A DNA stretch of 37,085 bases, taken from positions 1 to 37,085 of the forward strand of contig JADJOG010000044.1 in assembly GCA_016713865.1 (NCBI GenBank), given 5' to 3'. Position numbers and translations under genes: made by a program. Source of the DNA: Flavobacteriales bacterium (lineage in GTDB: Bacteria; Bacteroidota; Bacteroidia; Flavobacteriales_F; PHOS-HE28). The notes beneath the pieces were generated by a model. That model was not told where the DNA came from. It made no database searches and worked only from the letters and a program-made list of their open reading frames with translations. Shown one piece after another: positions 26,637 to 34,669 of this stretch (the first letter of the stretch is position 1; every line of letters begins with the position of its first letter).

Positions 26637-27087
26637 TCAGGGCGCCTTCTTCTTCGCCGCTTTTTGCGCGAATGCATCCTTTACATCCACCGGCAGTACA
26701 AAGCTGCCAAGGGCCGAGGTGGCCGTGATGACACTGATGCGCGCGCATCCGGTTCAGCATCATGTTCACCGTAGAGTAGTAGGCCAGGTTCTTCCGAACC
26801 TCCTCATTCATGCCTTCCTCACCTTCGATGCTGAACAGGCCAACCGCCTCCACGAAGAGCTTATAGCCCACCGGTCCGTCCTCAGGCCAGTTCACTAGCA
26901 CTTTAGTGAATACCTGCCGCTTACCATCCACGGGTTTCTTGATCACGAAGTCGATGTCGATGGCATAGCTCTCGAACAAGCCATGGATGTCCACATCACC
27001 GTTGCCCTGCTTGGGAGCCACAAAACGGAAGTAGCTCTGCAACAAGGCGAACTCGTGCCACTTCAGTGGAGAACGCTTGGCTAGCAT
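26637..27087 (-). CDS. SecB-like chaperone of a toxin-antitoxin-chaperone operon (frame break near 26745)
   Basis: The protein has about 149 residues after repair. KWHEFALLQSYFRFVAPK, a strand-rich middle (AIDIDFVIKK...QVFTKVLVNW), KLFVEAVGLFSIEGEEGMNEE, and NLAYYSTVNMMLNRMRA followed in another frame by ISVITATSALGSFVLPVDVKDAF match SecB-like proteins that accompany toxin-antitoxin pairs. The stop at 26637-26639 follows a Lys-rich end (KAAKKKAP). The start ATG at 27087 overlaps the antitoxin stop by one base (TGATG), so translation is coupled. By analogy with mycobacterial TAC it should hold the antitoxin in a folded, protected state. The break is in a GC-repeat and looks like a one-base error. 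Confidence 0.75.
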
Positions 27088-27526
27088 CAGGCAGCGATGT
27101 TCTCGTTGTAGTTGGGCCTGCCGGTCTGCCCGCCCTCATAGTCCGGCTTGAAGTCGCGCACGATACGCAGCAGGGTGTTGCGGTCCGTCTCTGGAAAGCG
27201 GAACTCGGGCTCCTCTTGGTAGGCCGCTTCCTCCTGCATGCATCACGAAACGGATGCCCAGCGCTGGAACATGGCCTTGTGCTTATCGCTCAGCGGCTTT
27301 TCGCCAGTGAACAACTGCGTGAGGAAGCTGCCGGAAATGCCCATTTCCTCAGCCAGGTCTTTGCGGGTCATCAGGCGGGCGTCCATGGCCTGTTCCACCT
27401 CGCTCAGGAAAGCGAAGCCGATCATGCGGCCTTCCTGTTCCAGCCGTTCCTCGTCGCTGAAGCTGTTGAACAGGTCGTCGAAGGCGGCCTGGATCTCAGC
27501 AGGATTTTTTTACGGTCTGCGCTCAT
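27087..27526 (-). CDS. HTH antitoxin with C-terminal extension (several frame breaks)
   Basis: This is an XRE/HigA-like antitoxin. MSADRKK opens at 27526 inside the toxin's 3' end. Restoring one A in the A7 run gives NPAEIQAAFDDLFNSF, then LSEVEQAMDARLMTRKDLAEEMGISGSFLTQLFTGE, a helix-turn-helix. LSDKHKAMFQRALGIRF follows after another shift, and then an extension QEEAAYQEEPEFRFPETDR...RDFKPDYEGGQTG, ending NYNENIAA at 27087. TAC antitoxins carry a chaperone-addiction tail after the HTH; this 50-residue aromatic/acidic tail is in the right place, but calling it that is inference. It should bind the toxin and the operon promoter. Confidence 0.72.
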
Positions 27527-27893
27527 GGATCTTGCTGTCTGGGTAGGTATAGGACTTCTTCGTGGTCTTCTTTCTTTCGTGCAGGGCGCCCATGATTACG
27601 ATCATCGTCTTGTCGCCCCGCCGGACCTCCTTGCAGTAGATGCGGTCGTTCTCTTGTCCCTTGAAGAATTTCATCGCGGTCACGTCCTTGCAACTAGCAT
27701 CGATGTCCTCCTTGTCATACAGGTCCCTGTTCTTGTGCCCGGCTATGATCACGTTCACGATGTCCACGAACTTGTTCTTGTGCCGATCGTCCTGTCTGAT
27801 GTACGTGAGCACCTCATCGAACACCTCGTTGTCCACCGCAATGCAGCGCTTCCCGTTAGGGCTTGTCCGCAGTATGGTGGCGCTCCTTTCCAA
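27510..27893 (-). CDS. RelE/HigB-like toxin, first gene of the TAC-like operon
   Basis: The protein has 127 residues. FDEVLTYIRQDDRHKNKFVDIVNVI is helical, and FFKGQENDRIYCKEVRRGDKTMIVIMGALHERKKTTK is the beta-sheet core seen in RelE/HigB-type mRNA interferases (ENxRIYxKE, then a hydrophobic strand and K-rich turn). The end SKIHERRP overlaps the antitoxin start by 17 bases. The opening codon is TTG at 27893; no ATG is available. The order toxin, antitoxin, chaperone on one strand is that of HigB-HigA-SecB TAC loci. The exact toxin family is not certain, so I give no symbol. Confidence 0.72.
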   Translation of the reverse strand: MERSATILRTSPNGKRCIAVDNEVFDEVLTYIRQDDRHKNKFVDIVNVIIAGHKNRDLYDKEDIDASCKDVTAMKFFKGQENDRIYCKEVRRGDKTMIVIMGALHERKKTTKKSYTYPDSKIHERRP

Positions 27894-28091
27894 CGCAAGA
27901 TTAAGCTATAGGTTAAACTTTTCCTGCAAAAAATTCCGTTATTGTTCTAATTCTCTGTTGCACAGCTGGTTGCATTGCTAACGCGCCGGGGCCAAACATC
28001 CGCTTTGTGCGGCCAAGGGGCTTTATTTGTGTAAGGCACACTTTAAGACAATCGAATGGTGGCTCCAAGAGCCGAACATACAGTACAAAGG
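27894..28091. promoter_or_regulatory. AT-rich promoter region of the toxin operon
   Basis: This AT-rich gap lies upstream of the toxin. GATTAAGC at 27899-27906, 6 bases before the toxin start, is the same 8-mer found at both ends of the ATPase unit, followed here by a second half-site-like GTTAA. On the minus strand TAATCTTG resembles TAnnTTTG with one mismatch, preceded by TTTG 23 bases upstream. The antitoxin would be expected to bind here. Confidence 0.4.
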
Positions 28092-28473
28092 TCATTTCGC
28101 TTGTACATCACTCAGTATACCCCTTAACTCCCCGAAACCCACCCCGCTCGGCATGCAGAACAGCGCCTTGCCGTTGCTCCGTGATGCCCACACCTCGCCG
28201 ATAGCCCGTTTCTCCCGGCTGTCGTCGTTGTCGGCCAAGTGACCTCCCTTGTACTCACCACCAGGCACGCGACCGTCCTCCAGCATGCACACGAAGTCCG
28301 GGTAGAAGAAGTCAGTTGAGGTTTGCAGGCGGAACGAGGTGCGGCGCTTCTCCAGGTTACGGAACCAGAAGCGCACCTTGGGGTGCTCATCCAGCCAGCA
28401 GGCGCACTGGAACTCTTCGCGCAGTTCGTTGACCACGGGAGTGCGCTCGCTCAGTTCGCCGGGCTTGGGGCCA
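28092..28473 (-). pseudogene. C-terminal nuclease domain of a type III restriction Res subunit (5'-truncated)
   Basis: The frame from GELSERTPVVNELREEF to the stop at 28092 contains EFQCACWLDEHPKVRFWFRN, FYPDFVCMLEDGR, GEYKGGHLADNDDSREKRA and EVWASRSNGKALFCMPSG. This is the PD-(D/E)xK endonuclease end (PD...EYK) of Res-type DEAD helicase subunits. The helicase part and its start are missing: upstream the sequence joins a ClpB scrap and then the end of the type IIG gene. One base appears lost before GEYKG (VLVVEYKG expected). It is a remnant, unless rearranged by assembly. No Mod subunit is present. Confidence 0.72.
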
Positions 28474-28512
28474 CGCGGTTGAGGAACTCGGGGCGCACGG
28501 TCTTGCGCAGGA
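28474..28512 (-). pseudogene. 39-base scrap of ClpB coding sequence
   Basis: The minus strand reads LLRKTVRPEFLNRV, the same segment as in the clpB at 35040-35080, nearly identical over 39 bases. It sits exactly between the stop of the type IIG enzyme (28517) and the truncated Res domain. No further ClpB homology continues on either side. Confidence 0.65.
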
Positions 28513-28516
28513 GGAC

Positions 28517-31301
28517 CTACAACTGCGCGGCCTCCACCAACTCGATCTCGGACCGATCTAAGCCATACAAGGCGAAGACCGTTTCGTTGATCCGCTGCTC
28601 CAGATGCGCGGCCTTGTCCTCGGCGACTTTGTCCTTCAAGCCGCCATGCTTTGCGAACTGCTCGCTCTTAAAGGTCACCAAGGACTTGGTCAATGAGGAG
28701 ACGCGTGATATCAGCTCCTTGTCCTTCGTCGTTTTGGCCGCCTTCATGGGGATGGATAGCAGAGCCTCCTTTTTTGATCTTCGGGAATGTCTTCTTCTGG
28801 TCGGAGTGGACCTTGCCCCAGACGTAGCGATTGAGATGACTGTTCATGATGCCCAAGACGAAGTACAGGTCATTGGCGCTTGAGCCTTCAGGTCACATTG
28901 TACAGGAGTTCATGGAGTAGAGCGCCAGGGACGACAGTAGCGATTGGATAATGGCCTACTTGACGGATGCAGATCCGGTCCTGCTCGTGTATCGCTGCAT
29001 TTCCACCGCTCTTCACGCCTGTGGAGTTGAACAGGACGAACAACGATTGTGAGCGCAAGGCGAACGGTTCGATGTCGGAGCCATCAATAACCGGTACGTA
29101 GTCCTTGCTCAACTCGCGGTCTGCAACGTGCTTCTTTCGGTCCCAGGCCGAATACCGAAGTAGGCACCGCAGGTAGTGGACAAGGGTTTAGACTGCGACT
29201 GTATCTTCTTCAGCAACTGCTTGTCCGCAGCGCTTTGGTCAAGCAGGAAATCAGCGCGCTCGTTCTTGGCGAACGATGCTTGCTCCACCAGGCCTACAGA
29301 GTTGGGCTCAAATGGCTCGTCCACCTTGTACACATGCAATCGGCTCTTTCCTTTCGCTGCGTCGCGTGAGGTGATGAACACACAGGTATCCACACCTGGC
29401 CTGCGAGAACACGTTGTAGTTGAAGAGCATGATCTCCCTCAGCCTGGTGTCATCGAGCAGGAAGCGTCGAAGTGGTTCCGCATGGATGTTCTTCAGGAAT
29501 GTGTTCGGTGTGATGAACCCAAGCAGGCCGCCGCACCGGAGCAGCTTCACCGCGCGTTCAACGAACAGGTGGTATGTATCGATCTTGTAACGGGCCGTGT
29601 TGTACTTGTTGGATGCGTAAGTGAAGAACTCCTTGGTCTCCATGTTTTGAAGAAGCACATACGGAGGGTTCCCGATGATCGCATCGAAGCCTCCTGCGCC
29701 TTCTCGTAAACCGCGGCTGGTTCTTCAGCCAGGTTGATGCCTTGCTTTCTCAGCAGCGCAGCAGCGCGTTCTTCCTGTTCATCATGTTCCTGCTTCACGC
29801 GCCGGGCCTGTATGAGCAGTTCCTGTTTCTGGTCCGGTTTACGGATCTTGAAGACCGCCGGGAAGGCCCGTTGCCAATTGAACGGACGCACAGTGCGTTC
29901 ACCCCCGAGGTCGAGTGTGCCATCGTAATAGTCGGTATCAACCAAGCTGTTACCGCACAATACGTTCTCATCCAACGTCGGCAGTATCCTTTCCTGTGCG
30001 AAGTCCAGACTGTGCTGGATGCTCGCCGTGGTCTCTTTGTGCCAGTCCAGCAGGAATTGGTATGCGCCCAAGAGGAAACTACCACTGCCGCAGGCGGGGT
30101 CCAATACCTTCAGTTCCTTCACTTCCTTCGGTGTGCGGCCCTTCACCAGGTCGCCCACGGTGCGCTCCACGATGTAGTCCACGATGTACTGCGGCGTGTA
30201 GTACACGCCACCGGCCTTGCGTACCTCGGGCTTTTCTTCGATGCGTGCGCGATGGCCGGCATCGATGCGGATGCGCTTGCCAAGGAATTGCTCATAGGCG
30301 CTTCCGAGGATCTCCACGCTCAGCACGCTGAACTCGTAGGGGCTCTTCGGGTAGTACAGATCCTCCACGATGTTGCGCACCACCTTGTTGTCCACCGCGA
30401 TGGTGGCGCTGCGCTTGTCCTTGCGGAAGTCGAACAGGCCGCTGTTGTACTTGGTGTCTGCCCGGCGGAACAGCTTGAAGAGGTTGCTGTACAGCTCGCC
30501 GCCCTCGCGTATCGCGGCCATCAGCTCGCCATAGGGCTCCACGCCGCGATCCTCGGCTATGCGCAGGAAGATGATGCGGTCGATGGTCTGTTGCACCACA
30601 TGGTTCAGGTCCTCTTCCTCCAGGTCGTGGTTGCGCAGGCTGATGCTCGTGGCCAGGTACTTCCGCCAGGTGTCCAGGCTTTCCAGGAAGGCGTCGTCCA
30701 CGGTGGCCGTGCCGCGCTTGCCCCGGTCGCTCTTCACAAAGCGGTCGAAGCCGCCCTTGCGCACCTGCTCCTTGCTGAAGGTGTCCCACAGGTAGTCGAA
30801 CTCCTTGTCGTAGTCCTCGAACGTGAGGTACTTGATGCGCGCCACGGAAGCTTTGTCATCGGCGTTGGGGCGCTTGCTGCAATCGTACACGCTGAACTCC
30901 TCGAAGTCCGTGAGGATGCTCACCGGCAGCTTGGCGCTCCACGCATAGCGGCGCACCTGGTAGGCGGGTTCTACTTCGCTCTTCACGCGCACGTTGGGCT
31001 TCTTGGCCTCCACGAAGAAGAGGCGCTTGCCACCTTCCAGCCTGAAACTGTAGTCCGGGGCCTTCAGCGCCTTGCCCACCTTCACGCGGTCCTCGTGGAT
31101 CACCTCGCGATAGGCCTCGGCGTTGCCCGCGCTGTTGTCGATGTCCCAGCCCAGCGCCTTGCAGAAGGGATCGATGAAATCGCGCCGCACCTGCGTCTCG
31201 TTGTAGTCCGGCCGCTTGTAGCTGGCGTATTGCTCACGGAAACGCGCCACCAGTTCGGCGATGCGGGCGCGGGCTACTTCACGGGTGGGCGGGATGAACA
31301 T
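28517..31301 (-). CDS. Type IIG (Eco57I-like) restriction-modification enzyme, frameshifted
   Basis: A single polypeptide combines nuclease, N6-adenine methyltransferase and DNA-recognition parts, about 920 residues after repair. The nuclease core is PDYSFRLEGG...FFVEAKK (D83, E98, K100). After a helical linker, GVYYTPQYIVDYIV leads to SAM motif I DPACGSGSF (401-409), and catalytic motif IV GNPPYVLLQN lies near 29665 in a shifted frame. GGLLGFITPNTFLKN, the recognition domain (DYVPVIDGSDIEPFALRS, GIMNSHLNRYVWGKVHSD) and the usual end INETVFALYGLDRSEIELVEAAQL follow. Breaks lie near 29700, 29390, 29130 and 28890. It needs no partner. The recognition site cannot be read from sequence. Whether it is active depends on whether the breaks are real. 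Confidence 0.88.
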
Positions 31302-31676
31302 GACGGGGAACTTGGCAGGAATAGAAGGTGCAACTTACAAGTGAGCCGAGGTACGTGATGCTGGTCGCTTGAAGTGTTTTGCACGAGGTGGCGTGGGATT
31401 GCTCAAGTTGCTGGAGTGCCAGGTTCGGCTTCGGGCCGTGCCCCCTTTCCCTCGCACAATGCCTACGTACGGGTCGCGTGCTCCGCTGTGGCTGCCTCGG
31501 CTTAGTGGTTGCTGCACCGCCTCCGGGGTCTGCTCGTGCCTCCCAGCCTGCTCGCTCGGGCAGCACCGGCGCTTCGCCTTCAACAGGCCGCCGCTTCGCC
31601 CGCTCACGCGTCATGCCGACCAGATTGACTCCGTTGAGTTATAATTGGGCTTGCATTCACGGTCCACGCCATAACA
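31302..31676. other. Intergenic region with GC-rich repeat
   Basis: This gap separates the divergent type IIG gene from the lipoprotein gene. No gene is supported. It carries the left copy of a GC-rich repeat (31550-31610). TATAATTG at 31640-31647 resembles the -7 box with one mismatch and could serve the lipoprotein gene. Confidence 0.45.
31550..31610 (+). repeat. GC-rich dispersed repeat, left copy
   Basis: The segment from GCTCGCTCGGGCAGCACC to CGCCCGCTCACGCG recurs, inverted, at 34441-34505 with most bases shared (GGCCGCCGCT, CTCACGCG and CGGGCA blocks exact). Weaker similarity extends outward for another 60 bases or so. Confidence 0.6.
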
Positions 31677-32129
31677 ATGAGAACCACCCATCCGATACTC
31701 ATCCTTGCGATGTTGGCCTTATTCGCCGGAGTTTCATGCCTGGGGTCGAAAAAGCACCTCGCCGGATTATCGGAAGATCGTGTAATCAGCTTAGCGCCAT
31801 CCTTTGAGGTAGCATTGACACGCAATTTCCTATCCGACGTCGAGGAGGAGTTGCGCGTCAGTGGCCTCGGGTTCGGGGAGTACACCCCATCCAATTCTCT
31901 TGTCGAGAGGTATGGTCTACTCCGGCGAGGTGATGCGGTTTCTGTGAGCGGATTCGTGAAAGTGGATGATGGCTTTGAAGCGGCTGGTCTTCACGCAATG
32001 GGGGGCTCATTGGGCGAACCGCTTGGAACCATGAGGACAGTGATTCTCCCGTTCAGCCGCCTCCAAGATTTCTTGCATCTTCGAGGTATCTCCTATTTCG
32101 AGTTAGCGACCAAGTCCCAGAACAGGTAG
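31677..32129 (+). CDS. Small lipoprotein of unknown function
   Basis: The protein has 150 residues. The N terminus MRTTHPILILAMLALFAGVSC is a lipoprotein signal with the Cys at residue 21, so the protein is probably anchored in the outer or inner membrane. The rest is a soluble domain with mixed charge (LSEDRVISLAPSFEVAL, VERYGLLRRGDAVSVSG and RLQDFLHLRGISYFELATK). No family is recognised. It is intact and lies 15 bases before the subtilase, so the two are co-transcribed; it may inhibit, anchor or chaperone the protease, but this is inference. Composition is a little more AT-rich than the core genes. Confidence 0.7.
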   Translation: MRTTHPILILAMLALFAGVSCLGSKKHLAGLSEDRVISLAPSFEVALTRNFLSDVEEELRVSGLGFGEYTPSNSLVERYGLLRRGDAVSVSGFVKVDDGFEAAGLHAMGGSLGEPLGTMRTVILPFSRLQDFLHLRGISYFELATKSQNR

Positions 32130-32144
32130 TAACAACACAGGACG

Positions 32145-34426
32145 ATGAAGACAACGATACTCTGCTTTGCGGGCCTCATGACTTTGGGGCAAACCGTGGT
32201 AGGTCAGTCGATCTTTCCTTCGAAGCCGTTCAACCGGGAAGAGATTGCTGCACCCACGAAGTACTCGTTACCCACGGCAGGTTTATCGCCTCGAACTGCG
32301 ATGTTGTTGATCGAAATGGAGAAACTTCGTCAAGGCGACTCTGCTTCGCTCAGCCGTGATGAAATGCTCTCGGAGTTTGGCCTCATCGACCGAGAGGGTC
32401 AGTTATTGGCTAACGTCCTCATCCTGCTGAGCGAGACTAGTGATGTGGAGGACCTACAGGGGTTTGGAGCATTCTCGAAGGATGTGGTCAATGGGGTTGC
32501 TACCGGAGTTGTGGCTATTGATGTACTGGGCCAACTAGCATCAGTACCCGGTGTTCTATTCATTCAAGCAGGTGAGAAGGGATCGCCGACCAGGACAACG
32601 CGCGGCAACAAATTGGGTGGATTGGGTACATCAAGGATTTCAGGCTTTCCCCAGTCCTAATGGGGGCAAAACGTTGTTGTCGGTATCATAGACCAAGGAT
32701 CTGACTATCACATCCAAACTTCTACAACGAGGCTGGAACCGTATACCGCGTAAAGCGTGTCTCTGGGAGCAAATGGCTCTATCAGGCACTCCTCCATCCC
32801 CGTTTACGTACGGCCGTGAGCTTTAGCCAACGGCCATCCTTAATGCCCAAAGAGACGTGATTGATGGTTTCACACGGGGCTCGTGGCTGGAATTGCTGCG
32901 GGTGGTGGTGGAACGGTGAATACCACTTTCCGTGGAGTTGCGCCGCAGAGCGACCTAGTCTTCGTTTCGACTCCGATGACAACAGCAGCAATAGCGGATG
33001 GAATACAGTATATCATGAGCTATGCAAACTCTGTTGGGAAACCGTGTGTCATCAATATGAGCATAGGTGGCCACATCGGCCCGCATGATGGAATGTCCGC
33101 ATTCGACCAGTATTGCGATGGGATGGTCGGAGCGGGGAGGTTGCTCGTAGGTGCAGCGGCAAACGACGGAGCTCGTGCAATTTACCTAGGTAAGTCATAC
33201 AATGGTCGATACGATCATGTATACCTGTGTTCAATTCACAGGTGGGGGCCCGGTGACAAGTGGGAGCACGACCATCGATATTTGGGGGAATGCGGGACAG
33301 AACTACTGGGTCGGTGTTAATGTCTTTAACTCCAATACCGGACAGTTCGAGGATTGGACGCCCTATCGCGGCGAACTCCAACAATAACTACAACTATAAT
33401 CTCTATGACGGACTCATCCGTCTTCCCGGATCATGTCAAGTCAGCATTGCGACATCCTTGTATCCACTGAATAACAAGAGGAATGTGCAAGTCACGATCG
33501 ATCATTCGGCGCAGGATGACTCCTATGGCTGGGCAATGATCGAGATCGTAGGCTTCAATGTCCAGACGAAGATGTGGGCTTGGGGCGGAGGTGCCGTTTT
33601 CACGAACGCTGGCTACAACGCGCCTGTTCTATCAGGTTCAACTTCATCCACAATGGGTGAGATCGGAGGGACGGGCAATGCGATCATTTCTGTTGGTGCA
33701 TATACCTCCAAGAATGCCTATTCTGCTTTCAGCGGTGGGTCTGGACAGATAGACTTCCCGGGTACGCAGGGTGCGATAGCCTCATTCTCAAGTAAAGGAC
33801 CAACGGCAGATGGACGCACAAAGCCGGATATTACCGCGCCAGGAACGGGCTCACGTCCTCAGTGAATCGTTTGACAACAACCACACCTCTCCAGTCCCTT
33901 ACGTGGTGAGTGGCGTTACCGATGGTACAAATTCATGGTGGTACGCGGGTATGTCAGGAACTTTTGATGGCAGCACCAGTGGCCAGCGCAGGCATCCCTA
34001 GAATATGGCTTGAGGTTGCTCCTTGGCTTACCCAAGCGCAGGCTAAGGCGCTACGAAGAACAACGGCATGGACTGACAGTCACACAAGGATCTATTGGCG
34101 TCAATGGAAGCAATACTTGGGGTTAGAAAGATCGATGCCCACGAGGGATGCCAGCACCTTGGCCACCGTCAATGTTGATGAGCAACCTGATGGATCAACC
34201 CCTGGTTTTTCCCATCCGTCCAGGGTATTGTGAACGTGTTGTTTGGTTCAACAAGGGAGGCTATGGTTGCGGAGGTGCACGATGCGAGAGGGCTTGGTTC
34301 ACACGCAGCGCATGGGTACGGTGACAGACGGGCAATACGCCCAACTTGATGGGAATGACACACCTACAGAAAGGGATGTTTGTTGTGAGGTTCGTTTCTG
34401 TAGATGGTGTTTCGCACACCGGGTAA
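32145..34426 (+). CDS. Secreted S8 subtilisin-like protease with T9SS tail, frameshifted
   Basis: The signal peptide is MKTTILCFAGLMTLGQTVVG. An N-terminal propeptide-like region of about 160 residues precedes the catalytic domain, pieces of which lie in all three frames: Asp in VVVGIIDQG (near 32685), His in SHGARVAGIAAG (near 32870), oxyanion-side GKPCVINMSIGGHIG and VGAAANDG, an inserted beta domain (TTIDIWG...WVGVNVFN), ISVGAYTSKN and IASFSSKGPTADGR. The Ser motif is reconstructed as YAGMSGT(S)MAAPVASAG (near 33955-33995). The end (VNVLFGSTREAMVAEVHDARG...KGMFVVRFVSVDG) is a T9SS sorting domain stopping at 34424-34426. At least eight breaks occur; because all catalytic motifs survive, a once-functional gene is clear. 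Confidence 0.8.
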
Positions 34427-34440
34427 TGTCGACGAGTAGT

Positions 34441-34505
34441 CCGCGTGAGGGGGCGCAGCGGCGGCCGACCGCAGCGAAGCGCGCTGGTGTTGCCCGAGAG
34501 CGAGG
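34441..34505 (-). repeat. GC-rich dispersed repeat, right copy
   Basis: This is the inverted partner of 31550-31610. On the minus strand it reads CGCTCTCGGGCAACACC to CGCCCCCTCACGCGG. The pair encloses only the lipoprotein and subtilase genes. Confidence 0.6.
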
Positions 34506-34572
34506 CGACCGAGGAAGCCACCGCAGCCGTAGCAACACCTGCTGAGCCAAGGACGCTAAAGGAAGAACCCGG

Positions 34573-34636
34573 CCCCGCCCTCTTCCGAGAGAGCGAAACC
34601 GGGCGCAGCCCGCTATCGATACGTTCGAGGGCGGGG
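34573..34636 (-). terminator. Branched hairpin downstream of clpB
   Basis: CCCCGCCCTC (34573-34582) and GAGGGCGGGG (34627-34636) are perfect arms of a 10-bp outer stem. Inside are CTCT...AGAG, CGGGC-GCA-GCCCG (34600-34612) and TATCGATA. On the minus strand it begins 34 bases after the clpB stop and is followed by GTTCTTCCTTT, so it may terminate clpB. The multi-arm shape is unusual for a simple terminator. Confidence 0.5.
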
Positions 34637-34669
34637 ACACCTTTACCCAGGCAGGCAGGCGTCCCACAT

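Noticed and set aside
29742..31358. Long open frame of over 500 codons on the plus strand
   Set aside because: It mirrors the type IIG restriction enzyme, whose catalytic motifs are on the minus strand.
31625..31647. TTGACT ... TATAAT as a sigma70-type promoter
   Set aside because: The spacing is only 9 bases, far below 16-18, and Bacteroidota use a different consensus.
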